In this document: positions 8,831 through 17,788 of the stretch, piece after piece
How the letters are laid out: each line of letters starts with the position of its first letter
How positions within the stretch are numbered: position 1 is the first letter of the stretch
Assembly (NCBI RefSeq): GCF_009765355.1
Contig: NZ_VTHK01000034.1
Coordinates: 40,212 to 104,211, forward strand
DNA from: Amycolatopsis anabasis
GTDB lineage: Bacteria; Actinomycetota; Actinomycetes; Mycobacteriales; Pseudonocardiaceae
Reading direction: 5' to 3'
Length of the DNA: 64,000 nt
Translations under genes and position numbers: made by a program
The notes under the pieces: generated by a model
What the model saw: only the letters and a program-made list of their open reading frames with translations
Databases searched by the model: none
What the model was told of the DNA's origin: nothing

Positions 8831-9150
8831 TTCACTCCCTGCGTCAGATCGGGGGGCGCAGGCTCCCGGCGGTTTGTGGTGGAACCCCAGCACGGGTCGG
8901 GATTGACGCCCGCTCCGAATGTTAGACGCGGTGTTACGTCGAGATGATCGCGGGTACCCGCGTGTCGGGGGACGTGGCCGGTGAAACCCCAACCATTAGG
9001 CTGGCGCGCGTCGGCTCGTCGGTAACCGTGCGCACGGCCCGGAGCAGGAATATCTTGTCTTCGGGATCGATTGAGACAAGTGCGGGCGCGCCCAGCGGCT
9101 CGACGGAGCCAAGTGTCAGCAACAACCTTCAGGACGGGGAGTTCGAGTCA
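8831..9150. promoter_or_regulatory. Divergent ctaB/tkt control region
   Basis: This is 320 bp without a gene between two divergent starts. On the minus strand, GTCTAACATTCGG about 90 bp before ctaB could supply a -10 element (TAACAT). Toward tkt there is an inverted repeat CTTGTCT (9054-9060) / AGACAAG (9074-9080) with a 13-nt spacer, and a possible -10 TAGGCT near 8997. All of these are weak calls by eye. Confidence 0.35.
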
Positions 9151-11253
9151 GTGTCCGAAATCGCCTCTACCAGCGAGAACAACCCTCTAACCCGGCGTAA
9201 CGTGCCCGGCGACTGGACCGACCTGGACACCCGCGCGGTGGATACCGTCCGCGTCCTCGCCGCCGACGCCGTGGAGAACTGTGGCAGTGGCCACCCCGGC
9301 ACCGCGATGAGCCTCGCCCCGACGGCCTACTCGCTCTTCCAGCGGATCATGCGCCACGACCCCGCCGACCCGGAGTGGCCGGCGCGCGACCGGTTCATCC
9401 TGTCCGCCGGGCACAGCAGCCTGACCCTGTACATCCAGCTCTACCTCGCCGGGTACGGCCTCGAGCTGGAGGACCTCAAGCAGCTGCGCAAGTGGGACTC
9501 GAAGACCCCGGGCCACCCGGAGTACCGGCACACCCCCGGGGTGGAGACCACCACCGGGCCGCTCGGCCAGGGCCTGGCGAACGCGGTCGGCATGGCCATG
9601 GCCGCCCGCCGCGAGCGCGGCCTGCTCGACCCGGACGCCCCGGCGGGCGAGAGCATCTTCGACCACTTCATCTACGTGATCGCCTCCGACGGGGACATCG
9701 AGGAGGGCGTCACCTCCGAGGCCTCCTCCATCGCGGGCCGCCAGGAACTCGGCAACCTCGTGGTCATCTACGACGACAACAAGATCTCCATCGAGGACGA
9801 CACGAACATCGCGCTGTCCGAGGACACCGCCAAGCGCTACGAGGCCTACGGCTGGCACGTCCAGGTCGTCGAGGGCGGTGAGGACGTGGTCGCCCTCGAG
9901 GAGGCCATCAAGGCCGCCAAGGCGGAGACCCAGCGCCCGTCCTTCATCCTGCTGCGCACGGTGATCGGCTACCCGGCGCCGAACAAGATGAACACCGGCA
10001 AGGCGCACGGCGCCGCGCTGGGCGCCGACGAGGTCGCCGCGGTCAAGAAGATCCTGAACTTCGACCCGGAAAAGGACTTCCAGGTCGAGGACGAGGTCAT
10101 CGAGCACGCCCGCAAGGCCCTGGAGCGCGGCAAGAAGGCGCACGCCGAATGGCAGGAGAAGTTCGACGCGTGGGGCGCCGCGAACCCGGAGCGCAAGGCG
10201 CTGGCCGACCGGCTGCGCACCCGCTCCCTGCCCGAGGGCTGGGCGGACAACCTACCGACCTGGGAGCCGGACGCCAAGGGCGTCGCGACCCGGAAGGCCT
10301 CCGGCGCGGTGCTCAACGCGATCGGCGACGCGCTGCCCGAACTGTGGGGCGGTTCGGCCGACCTCGCGGAGAGCAACAACACCACCATCTCCGGCGCCGA
10401 CTCGTTCGGTCCGGAGAAGGCGTCCACGGACATGTGGAGCGCCAACCCGTACGGCCGCACGCTGCACTTCGGCGTCCGCGAGCACGCCATGGGCTCGATC
10501 CTCAACGGGATCGCGCTGCACGGCGGCACCCGGCCCTACGGCGCCACGTTCCTGATCTTCAGCGACTACATGCGCCCGCCGGTCCGGCTCGCCGCGCTGA
10601 TGAAGGCGCCGGTCCTCTACGTGTGGACGCACGACTCGATCGGGCTCGGTGAGGACGGCCCGACGCACCAGCCGATCGAGCAGCTCGCCTCGCTGCGGGC
10701 GATCCCCGGCCTGAACGTGGTCCGCCCGGCCGACGCCAACGAGACCGCCGCGGCCTGGAAGGCGGCGCTGGAGGACATCCACCACCCGTCCGGCCTGGCG
10801 CTCACCCGGCAGAACGTGCCGGTGCTGGAGGGCACCAGCGCCGAGGGCGTGGCCAAGGGCGGGTACGTGCTCGCCGAGGCGTCCAACGGCACGCCCGAGG
10901 TGGTGCTGATCGCCACCGGTTCCGAGGTGCAGCTGGCCGTCGAGGCCCGCAAGACCCTGGAGGCCGACGGCATTCCGGCCAGCGTGGTGTCGATGCCGTG
11001 CGTCGAGTGGTTCGACCAGCAGGACCAGTCCTACCGGGACGCGGTCATCCCGCCGACCGTCAAGGCCCGGGTCGCGGTCGAGGCGGGCATCGCGCAGCCC
11101 TGGTACCGCTTCGTCGGCGACGCCGGGGAGACCGTGTCGATCGAGCACTTCGGCGCCTCGGCCGACTACCAGACCCTCTTCCGCGAGTTCGGGTTCACCG
11201 CCGACGCCGTGGTCGACGCCGCGCGCCGCTCGCTCAAGAAGGCAGGAAAGTAA
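9151..11253 (+). CDS. tkt: Transketolase
   Basis: A 700-residue thiamine-diphosphate enzyme transferring two-carbon ketol units in the non-oxidative pentose phosphate pathway. The N-terminal PP domain has NCGSGHPGTAMSLAP and the TPP/Mg motif ASDGDIEEGVTSEASSIAG with VVIYDDNKISIE. The Pyr domain has LHFGVREHAMGSILNGIALHGG and the gating block HDSIGLGEDGPTHQPIEQL. The C-terminal domain ends in SLKKAGK. The GTG at 9151 matches the usual protein length and has GGACGGGGAG upstream. It leads the operon tkt-tal-pgi-zwf-opcA-pgl. Confidence 0.97.
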   Translation: MSEIASTSENNPLTRRNVPGDWTDLDTRAVDTVRVLAADAVENCGSGHPGTAMSLAPTAYSLFQRIMRHDPADPEWPARDRFILSAGHSSLTLYIQLYLAGYGLELEDLKQLRKWDSKTPGHPEYRHTPGVETTTGPLGQGLANAVGMAMAARRERGLLDPDAPAGESIFDHFIYVIASDGDIEEGVTSEASSIAGRQELGNLVVIYDDNKISIEDDTNIALSEDTAKRYEAYGWHVQVVEGGEDVVALEEAIKAAKAETQRPSFILLRTVIGYPAPNKMNTGKAHGAALGADEVAAVKKILNFDPEKDFQVEDEVIEHARKALERGKKAHAEWQEKFDAWGAANPERKALADRLRTRSLPEGWADNLPTWEPDAKGVATRKASGAVLNAIGDALPELWGGSADLAESNNTTISGADSFGPEKASTDMWSANPYGRTLHFGVREHAMGSILNGIALHGGTRPYGATFLIFSDYMRPPVRLAALMKAPVLYVWTHDSIGLGEDGPTHQPIEQLASLRAIPGLNVVRPADANETAAAWKAALEDIHHPSGLALTRQNVPVLEGTSAEGVAKGGYVLAEASNGTPEVVLIATGSEVQLAVEARKTLEADGIPASVVSMPCVEWFDQQDQSYRDAVIPPTVKARVAVEAGIAQPWYRFVGDAGETVSIEHFGASADYQTLFREFGFTADAVVDAARRSLKKAGK

Positions 11254-11296
11254 CTCCACACCGACTCGCAACCGTCTCGAAGGGGATGAGGAAGTC

Positions 11297-12412
11297 ATGA
11301 GCAGCAACGATCGCCTGGGCCAGCTTTCCGAAGCGGGCGTGTCGATCTGGCTCGACGACCTGTCGAGGGAGCGTCTCACCTCCGGCAATCTCGCCGAGCT
11401 CATCCGCGACAAGCACGTCGTGGGTGTGACCACCAACCCGACCATCTTCGCCAACGCACTGTCCAAAGGGGACGCTTACGACGAGCAGGTCCGGGAGCTG
11501 GCCGCGCGCGGCGCGGGCCTGGACGCCGCGGTGCGCGAGCTGACCACCACCGACGTGCGCAACGCCGCGGACCTGTTCCGGGACGTCTACACCGCGACGA
11601 ACGGGGTGGACGGCCGGGTGTCCATCGAGGTGGACCCGCGGCTGGCCAAGGACTCCGACAAGACCGTGGCCGAGGCGCAGGACCTCTGGAAGACCGTGGA
11701 CCGGCCGAACATCCTGGTGAAGATCCCGGCCACCGAGGAAGGTCTGCCCGCGATCACCAAGACGCTCGGCGAAGGCATCAGCGTGAACGTGACGCTGATC
11801 TTCTCGGTGGAGCGGTACAAGGCGGTCATCGACGCGTTCTTCGCCGGACTGGAGCAGGCCAAGGCCAACGGCCACGACCTGCGCGGCATCCACTCGGTGG
11901 CCTCGTTCTTCGTGTCCCGGGTGGACACCGAGATCGACAAGCGGCTGGACGCGATCGGCACCGACGAGGCCAAGGCGCTGCGCGGCCAGGCGGCGATCGC
12001 CAACGCCCGGCTCGCCTACGCCGCGTTCGAGGAACGCTTCGCGACCGATCGCTGGCAGGCGCTGGCCGCCGAGGGCGCCAACGCGCAGCGTCCGCTGTGG
12101 GCCTCGACCGGGGTGAAGAACCCGGACTACTCGCCGACGCTGTACGTCGACCAGCTCGTGGTGCGCGACACCGTGAACACCATGCCGGAGAAGACCCTGG
12201 ACGCGGTCGCCGAGCACGCCCGGATCGAGGGCGACCAGGTCTCCGGCACCGGCGAGCAGGCCAAGGCCGTGTTCGACGAGCTGGCCGCGGCCGGCGTCGA
12301 TCTGGCCGACGTCTACCTGCTGCTGGAGAACGAGGGCGTCGAGAAGTTCGAGAAGTCCTGGGAAGAGCTCCTGGCGACCGTCACCGGCCAGCTCGAGAAG
12401 GCGAAGGGCTGA
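11297..12412 (+). CDS. tal: Transaldolase
   Basis: A 371-residue class I aldolase-type barrel that moves a three-carbon dihydroxyacetone unit between sugar phosphates. The N-terminus has the typical GVSIWLDDLSRERLTSGNL and GVTTNPTIFANAL. The Schiff-base Lys is in NILVKIPATEEGLPAI. The next blocks are SVNVTLIFSVERYKAVIDAF and ASFFVSRVDTEIDKRL. It belongs to the longer actinobacterial form of about 370 residues. GAGGAAG sits 5 nt before the ATG. It lies 43 bp after tkt and 4 bp before pgi. Confidence 0.96.
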   Translation: MSSNDRLGQLSEAGVSIWLDDLSRERLTSGNLAELIRDKHVVGVTTNPTIFANALSKGDAYDEQVRELAARGAGLDAAVRELTTTDVRNAADLFRDVYTATNGVDGRVSIEVDPRLAKDSDKTVAEAQDLWKTVDRPNILVKIPATEEGLPAITKTLGEGISVNVTLIFSVERYKAVIDAFFAGLEQAKANGHDLRGIHSVASFFVSRVDTEIDKRLDAIGTDEAKALRGQAAIANARLAYAAFEERFATDRWQALAAEGANAQRPLWASTGVKNPDYSPTLYVDQLVVRDTVNTMPEKTLDAVAEHARIEGDQVSGTGEQAKAVFDELAAAGVDLADVYLLLENEGVEKFEKSWEELLATVTGQLEKAKG

Positions 12413-12416
12413 ATCG

Positions 12417-14042
12417 ATGGCGGCGGAAGCGCAGGCGGCCGAAACGGCCGTCGAGATCGTCGACGGCGAACTACGCGGCAAGGCGGCGCCCCTGGTCGAC
12501 AAGCTGGTCGCCGACCAGGTCGCGTCGAAGCTGACCGCGCAGGACGCCACCCTGTGGGGCGCCGAGGCCGAGTCCGAGGCGTCGATCCGGTTGTCCTGGA
12601 CGACGTTGCACAAATCGTCCCGGCCGCTGATCGGTGAGATCGAGGCGCTGCGCACGGAACTGCGCGGCGAGGGCGTCGATCGGGTCGTGCTGGCCGGGAT
12701 GGGCGGCTCGTCGCTCGCACCGGAGGTGATCACCGGTACCGAAGGCGTCGCGCTGACCGTGCTGGACACCACCGACCCGGGCCAGGTCGCCGACGCGCTC
12801 GCCGGCGACCTGCAGCGGACCGTGCTCGTCGTGTCGTCCAAATCCGGCGGCACGGTCGAGACCGACAGCCACCGGCGGATCTTCGCCAAGGCGTTCGCCG
12901 ACTCCGGGATCGACGCGGCGAGGCGGATCGTGGTGGTCACCGACCCCGGTTCGCCGCTGTCCGAACTGGCCGAATCCGAGGGCTACCGCAAGGTGTTCCT
13001 CGCCGATCCGCACGTCGGCGGGCGCTACTCGGCGCTGACCGCGTTCGGCCTGGTTCCGGCGGGTCTCGCCGGGGCCGACGTGGCGCGGCTGCTCGACCAG
13101 GCCGCCGGGGTCGCCGACACGCTGGCCGCCGACAGCGCGGACAATCCCGCGCTGCGACTGGCCGCGGCGCTCGGGGCCGCGCACGCCGACGGCGCCGAGA
13201 AGGTCGTGCTCGCCGACACGGGCTCGGGCATCACCGGATTCGCCGACTGGGTCGAGCAGCTGATCGCCGAGTCGACCGGGAAACTTGGCACCGGACTGCT
13301 GCCGGTCGCGGTGGACGGTCCGGCCGCGCCCGGGTTCGCCGACGCCGGAGCCGATGCGACCCCGGTGGCCGTGGGCCCGGCTTCGGGCACCGCCAAGGTC
13401 TCGGTGACCGGGCCGCTGGGCGCGCAGTTCCTGTTGTGGGAGTACGCGATCGCGGTCGCCGGCCGGTTGCTCGGAATCAACCCGTTCGACCAGCCGGACG
13501 TGGAGGCGGCGAAGAAGGCCGCCCGATCCCTGCTGGACAAACCGGCGGGCTCCGGCGACGACCAAGCTCCATCCTTTGTGGACGGACCGGTCGAGGTGTA
13601 CGGGCTGGACGGCTCGTCGCTCGCCGAGGCGCTGCGGAGTTTCCTCGGCGCCGCTTCGGATCCGGCGGGCCAGTACGTCGCGGTGCAGGCGTACCTGGAC
13701 CGGCTCGACGACGCGTCGGCGAGCCTGCTGCGGGCCGAGATCGCCAAGCGCGCGGGTGTGCAGACCACGTTCGGCTGGGGCCCGCGGTTCCTGCACTCGA
13801 CCGGCCAGTACCACAAGGGCGGGCACGAGAACGGGAATTTCCTGCAGCTCACCGGATCGGTGGAAACGGACCTCGAGGTGCCCGACCGGCCCTACACTCT
13901 GGGCACGTTGCAACTGGCCCAGGCGCTCGGCGACGGTCAGGTGCTGGCCGGACACGGGCGACCGGTGGTGCGGCTGCACTTCACCGACCGGGCGGCGGGC
14001 CTGGCCCACCTGATCAAGGCTCTACAGGAGGCCTTCGAGTGA
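12417..14042 (+). CDS. pgi: Glucose-6-phosphate isomerase (SIS-fold, actinobacterial type)
   Basis: A 541-residue isomerase interconverting glucose-6-P and fructose-6-P. The first SIS domain has LAGMGGSSLAPEV and VVSSKSGGTVET, which bind the phosphate. The C-terminal active-site block GPRFLHSTGQYHKGGHENG is of the kind found in fused transaldolase-isomerase proteins of other bacteria. Here the two activities are neighbouring separate genes, four bases apart. It would return fructose-6-P made by tkt and tal to glucose-6-P for the next enzyme, Zwf. Its TGA overlaps the zwf GTG by 4 nt. Confidence 0.9.
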   Translation: MAAEAQAAETAVEIVDGELRGKAAPLVDKLVADQVASKLTAQDATLWGAEAESEASIRLSWTTLHKSSRPLIGEIEALRTELRGEGVDRVVLAGMGGSSLAPEVITGTEGVALTVLDTTDPGQVADALAGDLQRTVLVVSSKSGGTVETDSHRRIFAKAFADSGIDAARRIVVVTDPGSPLSELAESEGYRKVFLADPHVGGRYSALTAFGLVPAGLAGADVARLLDQAAGVADTLAADSADNPALRLAAALGAAHADGAEKVVLADTGSGITGFADWVEQLIAESTGKLGTGLLPVAVDGPAAPGFADAGADATPVAVGPASGTAKVSVTGPLGAQFLLWEYAIAVAGRLLGINPFDQPDVEAAKKAARSLLDKPAGSGDDQAPSFVDGPVEVYGLDGSSLAEALRSFLGAASDPAGQYVAVQAYLDRLDDASASLLRAEIAKRAGVQTTFGWGPRFLHSTGQYHKGGHENGNFLQLTGSVETDLEVPDRPYTLGTLQLAQALGDGQVLAGHGRPVVRLHFTDRAAGLAHLIKALQEAFE

Positions 14043-15568
14043 ATCGCTCGTGGCACAACCCGTTGCGGGATCCGCGTGACAAGCGGTTGCCGAGGATCGC
14101 CGGGCCGTCCAGCCTGGTGATCTTCGGCGTCACCGGGGACCTGTCCCGCAAGAAGCTGATGCCGGCGATCTACGACCTCGCGCACCGCGGCCTGCTGCCC
14201 GCGGGTTTCTCGCTGGTCGGCTTCGCCCGCCGGGACTGGGAGGACCAGGATTTCGGCGAGCTCGTGCACGATTCGGTCGCCGAGCACGCGCGCACCCCGT
14301 TCCGGGAGTCGGTGTGGAACCGGCTCGCCGAGGGGATCCGGTTCGTCCAGGGCACCTTCGACGACGACGACGCCTTCGACCGGCTCGCCGAAACGGTCCG
14401 CACCCTGGACGAGGAGCGCGGCACCGGCGGCAACACGGCGTTCTACCTGTCGATCCCGCCGGGCGCGTTCCCGGTGGTGACCAAGCAGCTGGCGCGGTCC
14501 GGGCTGGCCCAGTCCAGTGAGGACGTCTGGCGCCGGGTCGTGATCGAGAAGCCGTTCGGCCACGATCTGCGCAGCGCCAAGGAACTCAACGCGATCGTCA
14601 ACGACGTCTTCCCCGAGGAGTCGGTGTTCCGCATCGACCACTACCTCGGCAAGGAGACCGTCCAGAACATCCTCGCCCTGCGTTTCGCGAACCAGCTGTT
14701 CGAGCCGATCTGGAACGCCAACTACGTCGACCACGTGCAGATCACCATGGCCGAGGACATCGGCCTCGGCGGCCGCGCGGGGTACTACGACGGCATCGGC
14801 GCGGCGCGGGACGTCATCCAGAACCACCTGTTGCAGTTGCTCGCCTTCACCGCGATGGAGGAGCCGCTTTCCTTCGAGCCCAAGCAGTTGCGGGCGGAGA
14901 AGGTCAAGGTGCTGGCGGCGACCAAACCGGCCGGGCCGTTCGACGAGACCACCGCGCGCGGGCAGTACGCCGGCGGCTGGCAGGGCGGCAAGAAGGTGCC
15001 GGGCCTGTTGCAGGAGGAGGGTTTCGCCAAGGACTCCACCACGGAGACCTACGCGGCGGTGACCCTGGAGGTGCAGAACCGGCGCTGGGCCGGGGTGCCG
15101 TTCTACCTGCGCACCGGCAAGCGGCTCGGGCGCCGGGTCACCGAGGTCGCGGTGGTCTTCAAACGCGCGCCGCACCTGCCCTTCGACTCCACGGCGACCG
15201 AGGAGCTCGGGCAGAACGCGCTGGTGATCCGGGTGCAGCCGGACGAGGGCGTGACCCTGCGCTTCGGCTCCAAGGTGCCCGGCAACACCATGGAGGTCCG
15301 GGACGTCACGATGGACTTCGGTTACGGCCACGCGTTCACCGAGTCCTCGCCGGAGGCCTACGAACGGCTGATCCTGGACGTGCTGCTCGGCGAGCCCTCG
15401 CTGTTCCCGGTGAACGAGGAAGTCGAACTCTCCTGGGAGATCCTGGACCCGATCCTCGAGCACTGGGCCAAGCGGGGCGCCCCGGAGTCCTACGCCCCAG
15501 GCACCTGGGGACCACCGTCCGCCGACGAGATGCTGGCCCGCAGTGGACGTAAGTGGAGGCGACCTTGA
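14039..15568 (+). CDS. zwf: Glucose-6-phosphate 1-dehydrogenase
   Basis: A 509-residue NADP-dependent enzyme that opens the oxidative pentose phosphate pathway. The dinucleotide fold LVIFGVTGDLSRKKLMPAIYDL is at about residues 26-47. The catalytic signature RIDHYLGKETVQN is near residue 200, and EKPFGHDL precedes it. The GTG start overlaps the pgi stop (GTGA) and has AGGAGG about 9 nt upstream, which decides it over other in-frame starts inside pgi. OpcA, encoded next, is needed for its assembly or activity in actinobacteria and cyanobacteria. Confidence 0.97.
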   Translation: MNRSWHNPLRDPRDKRLPRIAGPSSLVIFGVTGDLSRKKLMPAIYDLAHRGLLPAGFSLVGFARRDWEDQDFGELVHDSVAEHARTPFRESVWNRLAEGIRFVQGTFDDDDAFDRLAETVRTLDEERGTGGNTAFYLSIPPGAFPVVTKQLARSGLAQSSEDVWRRVVIEKPFGHDLRSAKELNAIVNDVFPEESVFRIDHYLGKETVQNILALRFANQLFEPIWNANYVDHVQITMAEDIGLGGRAGYYDGIGAARDVIQNHLLQLLAFTAMEEPLSFEPKQLRAEKVKVLAATKPAGPFDETTARGQYAGGWQGGKKVPGLLQEEGFAKDSTTETYAAVTLEVQNRRWAGVPFYLRTGKRLGRRVTEVAVVFKRAPHLPFDSTATEELGQNALVIRVQPDEGVTLRFGSKVPGNTMEVRDVTMDFGYGHAFTESSPEAYERLILDVLLGEPSLFPVNEEVELSWEILDPILEHWAKRGAPESYAPGTWGPPSADEMLARSGRKWRRP

Positions 15569-16548
15569 TCATCGACCTGCCCTCGACCACGACTTCGCAG
15601 GTCAACCAGAAGCTGGTCGAACTGCGTGAGCGGGGCGGCCAGGTCGCCCTCGGCCGGGTGCTGACCCTGGTCATCGCCGCGGAGGACGACGAGCGGCTCG
15701 AGGAGGCGATCGACGCGGCCAACGAGGCCAGCCGGGAGCATCCGTCGCGGGTGATCGTGGTGGCCAAGGGCGCGCGTACCGCGGCGCCCCGCATCGACGG
15801 CCAGATCCGCGTCGGCGGGGACGCGGGCGCCAGCGAGGTGATCGTGCTGCGCCTGTACGGCCCGCTCGCCGCGCAGGGGCAGAGCGCCGTGGTTCCCCTG
15901 CTGCTGCCGGACGCGCCGATCGTGACCTGGTGGCCGGGCACCGGCCCGAAGGACCCCGCCAAGGACCCGCTGGGCCAGCTCGCCCAGCGCCGGATCACCG
16001 ACTCGGCGGCGGAGCGGAACCCGATAAGAGCGCTGACCACACGTTCGAAGTCGTACGCCGACGGCGACTCCGACCTGGCCTGGACGCGGCTGACGAACTG
16101 GCGGGCCCAGCTCGTCTCGGCGCTCGACCTGCCGCCCTACGAGAAGGTCAACGGGGCGACGGTGACCGGTGAAGCCGATTCGCCGTCCACCGAACTGCTG
16201 GCCGGTTGGCTGGCCGCGTACCTGAAGGTGCCGGTGAAGCGGGTGAAGAGCTCGAGCGCGCAGGGCATCATCTCGGTGTCGCTGGAACGCCGCTCCGGCG
16301 CGATCGAACTGCGCCGCCCGGACGGCCGGGTCGGCACGCTGACCCAGCCGGGGCAGCCCACCCGCCGGATCGCCCTGCAGCGGCGCGACAACAAGGACTG
16401 CCTGGTGGAGGAACTGCGGCGCCTGGACCCGGACGAGATCTACGAGGCCGCGCTGGGCGGGCTGGCCAAACTGTCCGCCGGGACCGCGCGCAAGACGTCC
16501 GCGGCGGCCAAGTCCCGCGCCAAGAAGCCCGCGAAGAGCGCCTCATGA
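15565..16548 (+). CDS. opcA: Glucose-6-phosphate dehydrogenase assembly protein OpcA
   Basis: A 327-residue protein of the OpcA family, which activates or assembles Zwf. Recognisable blocks include LPDAPIVTWWPGTGP and ERNPIRALTTRSKSYADGDSDLAWTRLTNWR (split here to key parts), with a Lys/Ala-rich tail (KSRAKKPAKSAS). The likely start is TTG at 15565, which overlaps the zwf stop (TTGA) and has GGAGG 6 nt upstream. A GTG at 15553 would add four residues but overlap the SD. The gene overlaps pgl by 4 nt at its end. Confidence 0.92.
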   Translation: MIIDLPSTTTSQVNQKLVELRERGGQVALGRVLTLVIAAEDDERLEEAIDAANEASREHPSRVIVVAKGARTAAPRIDGQIRVGGDAGASEVIVLRLYGPLAAQGQSAVVPLLLPDAPIVTWWPGTGPKDPAKDPLGQLAQRRITDSAAERNPIRALTTRSKSYADGDSDLAWTRLTNWRAQLVSALDLPPYEKVNGATVTGEADSPSTELLAGWLAAYLKVPVKRVKSSSAQGIISVSLERRSGAIELRRPDGRVGTLTQPGQPTRRIALQRRDNKDCLVEELRRLDPDEIYEAALGGLAKLSAGTARKTSAAAKSRAKKPAKSAS

Positions 16549-17324
16549 CCAAGACCGAGGTGGTCGTCTACGCGAACGCGGACCTGCTCGCCGCGGCGGC
16601 CGCGGCCCGGCTGGTGACCAGGCTGGTGGACGTGCAGGCGGCCAAGGGGTCCGCGTCGCTGGTGCTCACCGGCGGCGGCACCGGCATCGCGATGCTCGAG
16701 CAGCTGCGCCAATCCCCCGCGCGCGACGCGGTCGACTGGTCGCGGCTGGACGTGTACTGGGGTGACGAGCGGTTCGTGCCCGCGGATTCCGACGAGCGCA
16801 ACGAGAAGCAGGCCCGCGAAGCGCTGCTCGACCACGTGCCCGTCGATCCGGCGCGGGTGCACGCGATGGCCGCGTCGGACGGCGAGTTCGGCGACGATCC
16901 GGACGCGGCCGCCGCGGCGTACGCCCGGGTGCTCGCGGCCAACGCGCTGCCCGAGGACCACGGGGACGTGCCGACGTTCGACATCACCCTGCTCGGCCTG
17001 GGCGGGGAGGGGCACACGGCTTCGGTGTTCCCGGAGTCGCCCGCGGTCTACGAGCAGGAGCGGACCGTGGTGGCGGTCCGCAACTGCCCGAAGCCGCCGC
17101 CGACCCGCGTCTCGCTCACCCTGCCCACGATCCGGCGTTCGCACGACGTCTGGCTGATGACCGCCGGCGAGGCGAAGGCGGACGCGGTGGCCCTGGCGCT
17201 CGCCGGCGCCGGAGAGGTCCAGCTCCCGGTGGCCGGGGCCCGCGGGCAGCGCCGCACGCTGTGGCTGCTGGACCGCACCTCGGCGAGCAAGCTCTCGAAG
17301 GTCTACCAGCCGCCTACCGCATAA
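16545..17324 (+). CDS. pgl: 6-phosphogluconolactonase
   Basis: A 259-residue DevB/Pgl-type lactonase hydrolysing 6-phosphoglucono-lactone, the product of Zwf. Blocks of the family are LVLTGGGTGIAMLEQL, VYWGDERFVPADSDERN, ITLLGLGGEGHTASVFP and HDVWLMTAGEAKADAV. The ATG overlaps the opcA TGA (ATGA). It is the last gene of the pentose-phosphate operon and is followed 14 bp later by a 15-bp-stem hairpin. Confidence 0.95.
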   Translation: MTKTEVVVYANADLLAAAAAARLVTRLVDVQAAKGSASLVLTGGGTGIAMLEQLRQSPARDAVDWSRLDVYWGDERFVPADSDERNEKQAREALLDHVPVDPARVHAMAASDGEFGDDPDAAAAAYARVLAANALPEDHGDVPTFDITLLGLGGEGHTASVFPESPAVYEQERTVVAVRNCPKPPPTRVSLTLPTIRRSHDVWLMTAGEAKADAVALALAGAGEVQLPVAGARGQRRTLWLLDRTSASKLSKVYQPPTA

Positions 17325-17337
17325 CCCGCACGACGAC

Positions 17338-17378
17338 CACCGCGGCCCCGGGACGTTTTCACGCCCGGGGCCGCGGTG
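17338..17378 (+). terminator. Terminator of the pentose-phosphate operon
   Basis: A perfect 15-bp inverted repeat (CACCGCGGCCCCGGG and its complement) with an 11-nt loop containing TTTT starts 14 bp after the pgl stop. Confidence 0.85.
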
Positions 17379-17788
17379 CGTTCCCAGGCCGCGTTGAGCC
17401 GTCCGCCGAGTTTGCGGACACTTGCACCCCGTCCCGCGGCCGCTCCCCCGTGCATCCCCTGGGGACGAGTGGCGGAAACACGACTTTCCGGCCATTTCGC
17501 ATCCGGGTGTCGCGTCGGAAACCGGGCATCCGGACACGCTCTGTCGCCATCCGAGGTTCATCGAACGGCAGAGAGTCATCAATCCGCAAGTTATTCACGT
17601 ATGCGTACGCCTGTCACCCGATTGGGTGTATCCGTAACAGCATCGCGGCACTTCAATGACACAGCGTAAAACTAACGCGCGTCACACACGGCCGCGTTAG
17701 CACCTGCACATTTGTTCGTTCCTGCGCGTCCCGATCGGACCGCGAGCACATCTCTCCACCAAGTCCACAAGACGAGTGAGGTCCAGCG
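17379..17788 (+). promoter_or_regulatory. Upstream region of the histidine kinase gene
   Basis: About 410 bp without a convincing gene. From about 17560 the sequence becomes clearly richer in A/T than its surroundings, as in a promoter. It holds a short palindrome CACCC-GATT-GGGTG (17615-17628) and a longer inverted repeat CTAACGCG (17672-17679) / CGCGTTAG (17693-17700) with 13 nt between the arms. The latter lies 89 bp before the kinase ATG and could be a regulator site or a leader hairpin. Confidence 0.4.

Noticed and set aside
17376..17669. A 97-codon ORF before the histidine kinase
   Set aside because: Biased, domain-free sequence across a terminator and an AT-rich promoter region; no SD.
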